Shown: positions 47,899-55,194 of the stretch, piece by piece | Numbering within the stretch: position 1 is the first letter of the stretch | How the letters are laid out: every line of letters starts with the position of its first letter | IMG/VR virus record: IMGVR_UViG_3300042154_002141 | Coordinates: 1 to 59,537 of that record | Length of the DNA: 59,537 bases | Strand: one strand, 5' to 3' | Source of the DNA: a virus | Notes under the pieces: model-generated | What the model saw: the letters and a program-made list of their open reading frames with translations, nothing else | What the model was told of the DNA's origin: nothing | Database searches by the model: none | Translations under genes and position numbers: made by a program

Positions 47899-47935
47899 TG
47901 AAATTGAAATTAGCGCTCCGCGCAGACAGAATAAC
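47899..47935 (+). repeat. Covarying TCC-loop element, copy 10
   Basis: Hairpin GCGC-TCC-GCGC (47913-47923). Confidence 0.85.
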
Positions 47936-48045
47936 AAAACCCATTTTCAGAAGAAAAAGACCGCGACAAAATCGGTGTTTGACATACCGCACCGTCTGTG
48001 GAAGAATTGTAGTGTGGACACAACCAACCACAATAGGAGAAATCT

Positions 48046-48384
48046 ATGATTAGCAGATACAGCGAAATCCAATGCGACAGTTGTTCGGTCTTTCACGACG
48101 GCGACCCATTCGCTCTGGTGGAAATCAACGCAAGTATTCCAGAGGGCATCAAAGACTCACAGAAGGCTCGCGAACTGACTTACTTCTGGCTGTGCCGAGA
48201 TTGTAAAGAGGGCTACCCGAACGGTGCTACCGACTTCTTCATCAAGGAGTATTTCACCGAGGACTTGCTTTACCTTTGTAACTACTGTAACGAGTTCATT
48301 CCCGAAGATGTGCGTGACGCTTATGACGACACCGAGGTTTGCCTGACTTGCTCGCCACCGATTGAGGAGAGCGACAATGAGTAA
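48046..48384 (+). CDS. Multi-cysteine zinc protein
   Basis: 112 residues. CDSCSVFHDG, CRDCKEGY, CNYCNEFIPED and CLTCSPPIEE give four CxxC pairs, i.e. two zinc ribbons. Leader hairpin TGTGG...CCACA (48013-48032). Confidence 0.75.
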   Translation: MISRYSEIQCDSCSVFHDGDPFALVEINASIPEGIKDSQKARELTYFWLCRDCKEGYPNGATDFFIKEYFTEDLLYLCNYCNEFIPEDVRDAYDDTEVCLTCSPPIEESDNE

Positions 48385-48544
48385 GCCCAAGACCGTCTAT
48401 GTCCTCGGTCGCAACTTCGCAATCATTGAAGTTGTTACCGACTCCGACTACGCCTATGAGTGGCTGGCTCACCCCAGCCGACCTAAGAAGGACGGGTTTT
48501 TTGTAAAAGAAGTCCTACTTGACGAATACCTCACCGCAAGGTGA
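48377..48544 (+). CDS. Unknown 55-residue protein
   Basis: From ATG 48377 inside the previous gene's end. MSKPKTVYVLGRNFAIIEVV then a short helix. The terminator CCTCACCG-CAA-GGTGAGG overlaps the stop codon. Confidence 0.66.
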   Translation: MSKPKTVYVLGRNFAIIEVVTDSDYAYEWLAHPSRPKKDGFFVKEVLLDEYLTAR

Positions 48545-48560
48545 GGCTATTCGCCGTTCC

Positions 48561-48597
48561 GGAAATTGAAATTCGCGCTCCGCGCAAACAGAATAAT
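48561..48597 (+). repeat. Covarying TCC-loop element, copy 11
   Basis: Hairpin GCGC-TCC-GCGC (48575-48585). Confidence 0.85.
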
Positions 48598-48708
48598 TAA
48601 ATCAAGATATCCAAAAAGAAAACCGCGCCGGCAGCCACACTTGACCGCCGCACCCTGTCCGGCTAGACTGGACTTAGGGGAAGGCTTCCCCGGAAAAGAG
48701 GTGAGAAG

Positions 48709-48945
48709 ATGACCACGACACTAAGAAAAGCAAGAACCCTCGTAACCGCTATTGCCGTAGACCGCACCCAGGAGGACAGCGACTACCTACCAGAAGGCAA
48801 GGTTGTCCAACTAACTCTATCAACTCACGTTGAGAGAGGCGGGATTATCTCGTCAAGCGACACCGCTTTTTCGCTAGAAGAAACGATTGAACTAATCGCA
48901 AAACTTTCTTCGGCGTTAGAGAAAGCAACAACTTTCACCGAGTAA
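48709..48945 (+). CDS. Unknown 78-residue protein
   Basis: MTTTLRKARTLVTAIAVDRT then LTLSTHVERGGIISSSDTAF. Promoter TTGACC, TAGACT; the leader hairpin is GGGGAAG-CTTCCCC (48677-48691). Confidence 0.68.
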   Translation: MTTTLRKARTLVTAIAVDRTQEDSDYLPEGKVVQLTLSTHVERGGIISSSDTAFSLEETIELIAKLSSALEKATTFTE

Positions 48946-48994
48946 CCAAAGACCAGCCAGCTGCTTTCAGCAGGTGGCTGGTTTGGTTCGCTGC

Positions 48995-49030
48995 CGGAAA
49001 TTGAATTAGCGCTCCGCGCATACAAAATAA
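48995..49030 (+). repeat. Covarying TCC-loop element, copy 12 (variant tail)
   Basis: Hairpin GCGC-TCC-GCGC (49009-49019); the tail is ACAAAATAA rather than ACAGAATAA. Confidence 0.82.
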
Positions 49031-49138
49031 TTAAAACCGGAATCCAAAAAAGAAAACCGCGCCCCGGGGGTTCTTGACATACCTAGCCATCTGTGAAAGG
49101 ATTGAGGTGTGGATACAACCAGCCACACAGGAGAAATA

Positions 49139-49513
49139 ATGAAGAAAGCACTAGTAGTCCAGACCGACGGAAAATCGGAAATCGTTGAATTCAACAACGA
49201 CAACTCACTCGCAGTTTTACAGAAAGCCGTTGATGGTTTGATACAGCCCGTAGATGTTCGACCACCGAACCTAACTATGTGGTGTAACGAGGAAGGCTTA
49301 TTCCGCAACGACTTCACCGAAAACTTTATGGCAACTGCCATTTACGAAGATGCCGTTGGCGTAGAGAACCAATGTATCCTCGGTCCTGTCGTCTTTACAG
49401 GCGGAACAGACCCAGAGGGATACACCGAAGGTTTGAATGACCAAATGCTAGAACTAGTAATGCGAATGGCAGAAGTCCAGCGACAAGCACTCGAACAACT
49501 TTACAAGGAATAG
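49139..49513 (+). CDS. Unknown protein
   Basis: 124 residues from ATG 49139, after AGGAG. MKKALVVQTDGKSEIVEFNN, then MWCNEEGLFRNDFTENFMAT. The layout (KSEIVEF...L..AV.G.I..V.......WCNEEG) matches DUF3846-like proteins of actinobacteria and phages. Leader hairpin TGTGG...CCACA (49108-49127). Terminator CTGCCCGAAAGGGTAG follows. Confidence 0.75.
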   Translation: MKKALVVQTDGKSEIVEFNNDNSLAVLQKAVDGLIQPVDVRPPNLTMWCNEEGLFRNDFTENFMATAIYEDAVGVENQCILGPVVFTGGTDPEGYTEGLNDQMLELVMRMAEVQRQALEQLYKE

Positions 49514-49554
49514 CCAAGAGCGACCTGCCCGAAAGGGTAGGTCGTTTGGCATTT

Positions 49555-49590
49555 GAAAATTGAAAATTGAGCTCCGCTCAAACAGAATAA
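49555..49590 (+). repeat. Covarying TCC-loop element, copy 13
   Basis: Hairpin TTGAGC-TCC-GCTCAA (49567-49581). Confidence 0.85.
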
Positions 49591-49697
49591 AAGAACCCTT
49601 CTCAGAAAAAAAAGTCGCCGCGGTCAGCCTACTTGACTAACCTCACTATCTATGAAAGACTTAGAGAGCGGATACAACCAACCGCAGAGGAGAACCT

Positions 49698-50285
49698 ATG
49701 TTTGATGTCTACAAAGCACGAACCCACTTCCTAGACGACAGCGTTGATAGCATACCAACGCACAGAGTTTTGGAAACGCCAGCCGATAACAAAATCCTTA
49801 TGCCCTCGCAGTTTGTCAAGTATGACTACCCAAAGCCGAGAGATTACGGACAAATCGGCGGATACAGCAAAACCGCCGAACCACTAAAAATCGCTCTTGT
49901 TGATAACGACTACGAGTGGAGGGTTGCTGTTGAGAATTGGATAGATAGCGATTTGTTCATTCGTCAGCCGTTCGGTCTGGAAGAACTTATCCGCAGACCG
50001 AGAGCCGAGCGAGGTAGATACCGACTTCACTACGCTAGGTTTGTGTTGCCAAGCGACAACTACCGCGGAGTGCCTAGTTGGAGTAAGTATTGGTCTGATT
50101 ACTTCTTTGCCTACTACTTCAACAGAAATGGTGAGCGACTATTCATTCACGAAACCGTCGTGGAGGTTGCTTTCAATGATGCCCCTATCTCTTGGCACAA
50201 CAGCAAGCGAGCCTACACCATTCCGCAGGATTGGCTGACCAATCGCATAGACGAGAACAGGCACAAATACGACTTGTTCGCCTAG
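49698..50285 (+). CDS. Unknown 195-residue protein
   Basis: MFDVYKARTHFLDDSVDSIP, then EWRVAVENWIDSDLFIRQPF, RGRYRLHYARFVLPSDNYRG. The largest gene of the array; rich in aromatic residues, no family recognised. Leader hairpin GCGG...CCGC (49668-49685). Terminator GCCTAGCCCGAAAGGGTTAGGC follows. Confidence 0.72.
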   Translation: MFDVYKARTHFLDDSVDSIPTHRVLETPADNKILMPSQFVKYDYPKPRDYGQIGGYSKTAEPLKIALVDNDYEWRVAVENWIDSDLFIRQPFGLEELIRRPRAERGRYRLHYARFVLPSDNYRGVPSWSKYWSDYFFAYYFNRNGERLFIHETVVEVAFNDAPISWHNSKRAYTIPQDWLTNRIDENRHKYDLFA

Positions 50286-50329
50286 CACCGAGAGCCTAGC
50301 CCGAAAGGGTTAGGCTTTTCGGCGTGCCG

Positions 50330-50366
50330 TGAAATTGAAATTTGAGCTCCGCTCAAACAGAATAAG
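50330..50366 (+). repeat. Covarying TCC-loop element, copy 14
   Basis: Hairpin TTTGAGC-TCC-GCTCAAA (50341-50357). Confidence 0.87.
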
Positions 50367-50474
50367 AAACCCCTGAATCCAAAGAAAAAGCCGCCGCGGC
50401 TCGGTTCTTGACTTATGTCAGGCTGGCGTGATAACCTAGGTATGCGGATACAACCAATCCGTAAGGAGATAAAA

Positions 50475-50831
50475 ATGACCACACCCAAAAAACAAGAAGG
50501 CATTGACGAAGTGTTGCTTGCCGTTAGTGAGTTTATCGCCAATGGCGGAACGCTCACCGCTGAAAACTTTGACGACTTCGCGAAGTCATTTGAGCCAAAG
50601 CCAAATCCGTATCTTGAGTATTCGCTAGACACACTTCGCGAAGTATCTAGGATTTACACTTCCTCAATGGATTTAGGTAAGACGATTGTCGTTGATGAAG
50701 TGGAATACACCTACGCCGAGGCTCTTGCTTTTGTTGATGACGCAATCGCTCACCGACAAGAAACCGACTTTTGTCCCCACGATTGGTTTATTCACCAAGA
50801 AGGTCTGTGCGGCTATTGTGAAAGCGAGTAG
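50475..50831 (+). CDS. Unknown protein with terminal Cys/His cluster
   Basis: 118 residues from ATG 50475 after AAGGAGATAAAA. A helical body, then CPHDWFIHQEGLCGYCESE at the end, a likely zinc site. Leader hairpin TGCGGAT...ATCCGTA (50443-50463). Confidence 0.72.
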   Translation: MTTPKKQEGIDEVLLAVSEFIANGGTLTAENFDDFAKSFEPKPNPYLEYSLDTLREVSRIYTSSMDLGKTIVVDEVEYTYAEALAFVDDAIAHRQETDFCPHDWFIHQEGLCGYCESE

Positions 50832-50872
50832 ACGAGAGAGCCAGCCGAAAGGTTGGCTCTTTCTTCGTGCCG

Positions 50873-50908
50873 GGAAATTGAAATTGGAGCTCCGCTCAAA
50901 CAGAATAA
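50873..50908 (+). repeat. Covarying TCC-loop element, copy 15
   Basis: Hairpin GAGC-TCC-GCTC (50887-50897). Confidence 0.84.
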
Positions 50909-51037
50909 CAAAACCAGGAATCCAAAAAAGAAAATCCGCCGCGGTCGCTTAGTATTTGACTTGGCTGCCCCAATCGTGATAGGCTCGTAGTGTCCAGCCC
51001 GCAAGGGGAAGCCTCTAACAAATCGAGAGGAGGAGAA

Positions 51038-51238
51038 ATGACCAAGTTTGTTTTTGCGAAAGCACAAGGCGAAGGTTTTCTCCGAGTAGATAAGAACGAG
51101 TTCAAATTCGTTACTGCCTACCGAGCATTTGCCAAGCACAACGATTTCGTCTGGTTAGACGAATACGACGCCAGCGACTTTCTAGTTGAGTTGCGTCAGC
51201 GTGGAGTGAAGTTTGAAGTAGTTCAGACCGCTCTCTAA
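51038..51238 (+). CDS. Unknown 66-residue protein
   Basis: From ATG 51038. MTKFVFAKAQGEGFLRVDKN then FKFVTAYRAFAKHNDFVWLD. The leader hairpin CCTCT...AGAGG (51012-51030) replaces the usual form. Pseudoknot copy 4 follows the stop by 5 bases. Confidence 0.68.
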   Translation: MTKFVFAKAQGEGFLRVDKNEFKFVTAYRAFAKHNDFVWLDEYDASDFLVELRQRGVKFEVVQTAL

Positions 51239-51243
51239 GTTCC

Positions 51244-51271
51244 ACAACCCGAGCAAGTTGTAAAAAGGCTC
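51244..51271 (+). ncRNA. H-type pseudoknot, copy 4
   Basis: Stem 1 ACAAC / GTTGT (51244-51248, 51257-51261); stem 2 GAGC / GCTC (51251-51254, 51268-51271); loop AAAAAG. It sits between two genes of one transcript, 28 bases before the next ATG. Confidence 0.65.
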
Positions 51272-51299
51272 ACCACAACCAAGAAGAAAAGAGAAACAA

Positions 51300-51449
51300 A
51301 TGGCAACGATAATCCATACTCTCGCTATGCTTTCAGGAGATACCACCGTTCCGGCGGACTTGCTTTCTGAAAACGCCGAGTTGGTAAAAATGGTTTCAGA
51401 TGGAAAATCATACAGAGAACTCTTAGAGTTCATCAACGAAAATTGGTAA
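51300..51449 (+). CDS. 49-residue protein
   Basis: ATG 51300 after AAGAGAAACAA. MATIIHTLAMLSGDTTVPAD then LLSENAELVKMVSDGKSYRE. Followed by the terminator CCCCCTAAC-TTCG-GTTAGGGGG. Function unknown. Confidence 0.66.
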   Translation: MATIIHTLAMLSGDTTVPADLLSENAELVKMVSDGKSYRELLEFINENW

Positions 51450-51486
51450 TCACTGCCCCCTAACTTCGGTTAGGGGGTTTTTCGTT

Positions 51487-51522
51487 GAAATTGAAATTTG
51501 AGCTCCGCTCAAACAGAATAAG
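51487..51522 (+). repeat. Covarying TCC-loop element, copy 16
   Basis: Hairpin TTTGAGC-TCC-GCTCAAA (51497-51513). Confidence 0.87.
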
Positions 51523-51628
51523 AAAACCAGGAATCCAAAAAGAGAAACCGACGCGACCATCCTTGACTTGTCTTGCGATGTGCCGTAGACTTGAAGAGCG
51601 GAGCCAACCAATCCGCAAGGAGAAACAG

Positions 51629-51916
51629 ATGAACCACGAAATTATCGACACTTGGTATGAGTCAACCAACGACTACCGAGCCGCTTGTAGTTGCGGAGCA
51701 ATCTTCGCTAACGATGCTAGAAATAGTCTAGAGCACATCATCGCCGTAGTCAAAAGTGAACTTTCTCTTGCTACCGACTTCTACAAGTCAATGGCACTAG
51801 ACGATGACCTAGATGCCAACTACCGCCAGACTCAGTTTGAGACTGCTTGCGACATCACCGACCGCGTGTTCAATAAAGAAGAAGGCACTACACTCGACGA
51901 GCACCGAGACGAGTAA
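51629..51916 (+). CDS. Unknown 95-residue protein
   Basis: From ATG 51629 after AAGGAGAAACAG. IDTWYESTNDYRAACSCGAI has a CxC motif, then a helical region. Promoter TTGACT-N17-TAGACT; leader hairpin GCGGA...TCCGC (51598-51616). Terminator near 51929-51962 follows. Confidence 0.7.
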   Translation: MNHEIIDTWYESTNDYRAACSCGAIFANDARNSLEHIIAVVKSELSLATDFYKSMALDDDLDANYRQTQFETACDITDRVFNKEEGTTLDEHRDE

Positions 51917-51971
51917 AAGACCACCTAGCCCTGCTACTTGAAGGAAGTAGTGGGGCTAGGTTCTTGCGGCC

Positions 51972-52007
51972 GGAAATTGAAATTTGAGCTCCGCTCAAAC
52001 AGAATAA
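51972..52007 (+). repeat. Covarying TCC-loop element, copy 17
   Basis: Hairpin TTTGAGC-TCC-GCTCAAA (51983-51999). Confidence 0.87.
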
Positions 52008-52118
52008 GAAACCCCTGAATCCAAAGAAAAAGCCGGCGACGCTGCGGTGTTTGACTCGGCTCACCCGACAGCGTAGACTGGAAGAGCGGACACAACCAGC
52101 CGCAAGGAGAAGATACAA

Positions 52119-52418
52119 ATGTCCACCAAAACGACATTTTCAGACCTAACTGAAAACCCACCGAAGAACGCCGACAAGGTTGCCTATCTTGCCGAATGGT
52201 CTACCAACTACGACGCACGAAAAGGAACGCCGTTTATGTTGTTCCTCGACCTAATCGGTTTCAGCGAAGAGTATTTTGGCACTACGCAGACCACCATTCA
52301 CAGCGAGATTACTGGCTTTCTTGAGGCAGGACTAATTGGCGAAGCACTTGTCCAGTTTTCCGACCACCCGCAAGATGTAGTGAACTACTGCCAGCAACTT
52401 GTAAACGCCGAGCAGTAA
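52119..52418 (+). CDS. Unknown 99-residue protein
   Basis: MSTKTTFSDLTENPPKNADK, then FMLFLDLIGFSEEYFG. Helical. Leader hairpin GCGG...CCGC (52086-52103), AAGGAG. Terminator GCCCTGCCACTT...AAGTGGCAGGGC follows. Confidence 0.7.
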   Translation: MSTKTTFSDLTENPPKNADKVAYLAEWSTNYDARKGTPFMLFLDLIGFSEEYFGTTQTTIHSEITGFLEAGLIGEALVQFSDHPQDVVNYCQQLVNAEQ

Positions 52419-52473
52419 CCCCAAGACCGCCCTGCCACTTTCCCCCAAGTGGCAGGGCTCTCGGCGTGCGGCC

Positions 52474-52510
52474 GAAAATTGAAATTGAGCTCCGCTCAAA
52501 CAGAATAATT
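52474..52510 (+). repeat. Covarying TCC-loop element, copy 18
   Basis: Hairpin TTGAGC-TCC-GCTCAA (52485-52499). Confidence 0.86.
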
Positions 52511-52621
52511 TTCTTTTGTTGTCCAAAGAAAAAAGCCCGCGGTGACCTCCTTGACCAATGTCACCCTGTTCGGCTAAACTGAAAGAGCGGAGCCGACAAA
52601 TCCGCAAGGAGAAAACACCAG

Positions 52622-52894
52622 ATGAACGATGACAACACTACCCAAACAGAGCGGAACGCCGTCTTTGCTGTGGAGGCTCTAGCCGAGGTCTTCGGCAGAG
52701 AACTCCGCTCGTACGAGTACGACTTCTTTCTCGTCAAGTGCTTCAACCACCCAGAGATTGACCCACTTGCGACCAAGTGCCTCACCGAGCCTGTCCACTA
52801 CGCGGAGCAGAACTTTGAGAACCTTCAAGCAAAACTCCGCGAGTTGTTTCTTATCCGCCGACCGAACAGCGACCCAGAGACTCCGCCGTTCTAG
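52622..52894 (+). CDS. Unknown 90-residue protein
   Basis: MNDDNTTQTERNAVFAVEAL, then CFNHPEIDPLATKCLTEPVH. Helical. Promoter TTGACC-N17-TAAACT; leader hairpin GCGGA...TCCGC (52587-52605). Terminator CCTGCCACTT...GAGTGGCAGG follows. Confidence 0.7.
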   Translation: MNDDNTTQTERNAVFAVEALAEVFGRELRSYEYDFFLVKCFNHPEIDPLATKCLTEPVHYAEQNFENLQAKLRELFLIRRPNSDPETPPF

Positions 52895-52946
52895 CCAAGA
52901 CCGCCCTGCCACTTCCCCCGAGTGGCAGGGTTTTGGTTTGCTCGGT

Positions 52947-52980
52947 GGAAATTCAATTTGGGCTCCGCCCACGCAGAATA
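52947..52980 (+). repeat. Covarying TCC-loop element, copy 19
   Basis: Hairpin TGGGC-TCC-GCCCA (52959-52971), box GGAAATTCAATT, tail CGCAGAATAA. Confidence 0.83.
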
Positions 52981-53230
52981 ACTTTGCACCCCGTTCTCGC
53001 TCGGTTCGCAAGCTGCCGCGATCTTTGCGGCTCGATAGCTGAACGCTCCTTCGTCGCTTTTCAGCCTCGCCGCTGCAGACGCCGGCAGCGCGCTCACCTC
53101 TCGCTCGGCTCCCCGGCTGCCGCGATCCTCCCAGGCTGCGAGCTGCCCGGCTTCGCTTCGCTCAGACAGGGCAGCGCCTTGCCTGGCTCGGACGCTGGCG
53201 GCCGGCTCGCTTGTCGCCGGACTGCGTACC
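52981..53230. other. GC-rich block without a gene, bracketed by two elements
   Basis: About 250 bases much richer in G and C than the array around it, with repeated GCTGCCGCGATC (about 53010, 53117), GCTTCGCTTCGCTC and many short palindromes. No ORF has a ribosome binding site or plausible codon use. It sits exactly between elements 19 and 20, where other cassettes carry a gene. Confidence 0.6.
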
Positions 53231-53265
53231 GAAATTGAAATTCGCACTCCGTGCAAACAGAATAA
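53231..53265 (+). repeat. Covarying TCC-loop element, copy 20
   Basis: Hairpin GCAC-TCC-GTGC (53244-53254). Confidence 0.85.
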
Positions 53266-53308
53266 CTTTCTTCGTTCTCTGAAGAAAAAAGCGCCGACCC
53301 TGCCGTTC

Positions 53309-53422
53309 TTGACTTATCTCACCATCTATGGCAGACTAGACTTACAACTGAATAGCGAGGCTCGCTACCCCCCAAGGCGAGCCTCGCACCACCCATCTGT
53401 TCACGAACAAAGGAAAATCCTT
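53309..53422 (+). promoter_or_regulatory. Cassette promoter with 12-bp leader hairpin
   Basis: TTGACT then CAGACT; the leader holds GCGAGGCTCGC / GCGAGCCTCGC (about 53354-53388), a near-perfect inverted repeat, before AAAGGA and ATG 53423. Confidence 0.65.
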
Positions 53423-53710
53423 ATGCTCAAATACATACCAATCAGTTTCGTTACTATCGTTTGCTGGTCGCTAGCGACTATCACGCAGAACGGAGTAACC
53501 CGATACTCCGTCATTGGCGACCTAGAAAGTGCCGAACGCCTACTAGGTGCTATGTGGCTATTCACTGCCGCAAGTCTACTTATGTTCGCCACTCTCGCCC
53601 TAATGCTTGTGTTCGACCTACGCCGAAAGTCAGCCTATCCAATGGAAGTCTGCTCAAGCGAATGCGACAAGAAGTGTGCGGACAACAACCACTACGAGTG
53701 GAACAACTAA
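53423..53710 (+). CDS. Two-helix membrane protein
   Basis: 95 residues from ATG 53423. Helix 1 ISFVTIVCWSLATI, helix 2 LLGAMWLFTAASLLMFATLA. The C-terminal tail CSSECDKKCADNN could bind a metal. The only membrane protein of the array. Confidence 0.72.
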   Translation: MLKYIPISFVTIVCWSLATITQNGVTRYSVIGDLESAERLLGAMWLFTAASLLMFATLALMLVFDLRRKSAYPMEVCSSECDKKCADNNHYEWNN

Positions 53711-53768
53711 CCACCGACCACCTAGCCCTGTCTATTCCCCCAATAGGCAGGGCTAGGCTTTTGTGGCC

Positions 53769-53802
53769 GAAAATTGAATTCGAGCTCCGCTCAAACAGAA
53801 TA
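53769..53802 (+). repeat. Covarying TCC-loop element, copy 21
   Basis: Hairpin GAGC-TCC-GCTC (53782-53792). Confidence 0.85.
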
Positions 53803-53915
53803 AAAAGACCTTGTTCTCCAAAGAAAAAAGCCGCGCCGTTCCCTGTTCTTGACTTACTTCACCAAATCCCGTAGACTGAAAGTGCGGAGCCAACCAATCC
53901 GCAAGGAGAAATAAG

Positions 53916-54245
53916 ATGAACGAAAAGCCCGAAGTTACTCTTGACGAACTACGAGAGAACCTAAACAACAACCCACAATTCGACATTGACCTAGCCCAAA
54001 CGCAAGTGTGGCTAATCGGCAAAGATGTCGAACGCTCGGTAGCGGATGCGGTAAACCAACTAGAAATCGGGACACTTGCCACCGAGAAGTTAGCCGACAT
54101 TGTAAAAATCCAACTACCGACCCTGAAAAAAGTTGTTGAACTTATGTCGTTAGTTGCCTTCTACGACAGCTCAATCGGCAAACCATTTATGACCAGCGTT
54201 CTTCAACGCAATCTTGTTCAGCACAGGGTAGTCAGCGAAGATTAG
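53916..54245 (+). CDS. Unknown 109-residue protein
   Basis: MNEKPEVTLDELRENLNNNP, then EIGTLATEKLADIVKIQLPT. Helical. Promoter TTGACT-N17-TAGACT; leader hairpin TGCGGA...TCCGCA (53883-53903). Terminator GAGCCTAGCC-GAAA-GGTTAGGTTC follows. Confidence 0.7.
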   Translation: MNEKPEVTLDELRENLNNNPQFDIDLAQTQVWLIGKDVERSVADAVNQLEIGTLATEKLADIVKIQLPTLKKVVELMSLVAFYDSSIGKPFMTSVLQRNLVQHRVVSED

Positions 54246-54294
54246 CCGAACCACCGAGAGCCTAGCCGAAAGGTTAGGTTCTCGGTCTGCGGCC

Positions 54295-54328
54295 GAAAAT
54301 TGAATTCGCGCTCCGCGCAAACAGAATA
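54295..54328 (+). repeat. Covarying TCC-loop element, copy 22
   Basis: Hairpin GCGC-TCC-GCGC (54308-54318). Confidence 0.85.
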
Positions 54329-54439
54329 AAAGAACCCTTCACCCAAAGAAAAAAGCCGCGCCGTTTCCCGTTCTTGACTTATCTCACCCGTTCCTGTAAA
54401 CTGAAAATGCGGGTAAGACCAACCCGTAAGGAGAAGATT

Positions 54440-54775
54440 ATGTCCAAATACACGCCCGAACAGGAAAAGGAAATGGTGAACAACGCCGTTTTTGACCTAC
54501 TCACTCTTTTAGAGCGAGAAGTTTTGGAATACAACAAGAGTTTCGCAGACTACTTTGTTGAACTTGTTGAGAAGAACGACACTGAGAAGCTGAAAGAAGT
54601 TGCCCTTGTTTTTGCCAAAGGCGTAAAGCAAGACGCAGACCTACACGAAATCACCACCGCCGTAGTTGCTAATGGCAAACTATCGCTACGCAACGCACTC
54701 GCTATGGCGGATTGGCAACTACAAAGCCAAATCACCGAACGCCACTACGACACCTACTTAGCCCACTTAGGCTAA
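54440..54775 (+). CDS. Unknown helical protein
   Basis: 111 residues from ATG 54440. KYTPEQEKEMVNNAVFDLLT then LEREVLEYNKSFADYFVELV. Promoter TTGACT-N17-TAAACT; leader hairpin GCGGGT...ACCCGT (54409-54427). Last full cassette of the array. Confidence 0.7.
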   Translation: MSKYTPEQEKEMVNNAVFDLLTLLEREVLEYNKSFADYFVELVEKNDTEKLKEVALVFAKGVKQDADLHEITTAVVANGKLSLRNALAMADWQLQSQITERHYDTYLAHLG

Positions 54776-54832
54776 CCAGACCCCTAGCCCTGCTACTTAT
54801 CCCCCAAGTAGCAGGGTTAGGCTTTTGCGGCC

Positions 54833-54868
54833 GGAAATTGAATTTGCGCTCCGCGCAGACAGAATAAC
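54833..54868 (+). repeat. Covarying TCC-loop element, copy 23 (last)
   Basis: Hairpin TGCGC-TCC-GCGCA (54845-54857). Marks the right end of the array; the following promoter and leader are of a different type. Confidence 0.85.
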
Positions 54869-54949
54869 AATTTATTACATTCCGACTCCCCCACCCTTGC
54901 GCCGTCTCACTTAGCACACACAACCACAAGCACGGTGTATCATATATAC

Positions 54950-55174
54950 ATGAAAAACAATCTTCCAGCCCACGTCAAAGAGTCCATCGACAACGTCATT
55001 GCCCTGCACGATCGATACCTGTCCGGTACCCTAAATCTCAAAGCACTTAGTCCGGTAGCCCTGATCGACCTTGAAAGAGATTTCCAGGTAGCCGACAAAC
55101 ACTTGGACTACATCGACTTACGCGGCCTGTCGGACCTCAGGCAGCTGATCCTGTCCGCCGCTACCAGTATCTAA
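54950..55174 (+). CDS. Unknown 74-residue protein
   Basis: MKNNLPAHVKESIDNVIALH, then LKALSPVALIDLERDFQVAD. Helical. TATCAT (54938-54943) lies exactly 6 bases before ATG (leaderless), favouring this start over ATG 54935. Confidence 0.7.
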   Translation: MKNNLPAHVKESIDNVIALHDRYLSGTLNLKALSPVALIDLERDFQVADKHLDYIDLRGLSDLRQLILSAATSI

Positions 55175-55194
55175 CAATCTAGGTACGCCAAATA

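Noticed and set aside
52891-53256. 121-residue minus-strand ORF in the GC-rich block
   Set aside because: It crosses two conserved hairpin elements, has Ala/Ser/Arg-biased low-complexity content and no ribosome binding site.
41469-54868. CRISPR-like array formed by the TCC-loop elements
   Set aside because: Intervals are 300-1000 bases and contain genes with promoters; no cas genes present.
41469-54868. True integron with attC sites
   Set aside because: No integron integrase in the window, genes are each promoter-driven, and the elements lack the paired R/L boxes of attC; kept only as analogy.
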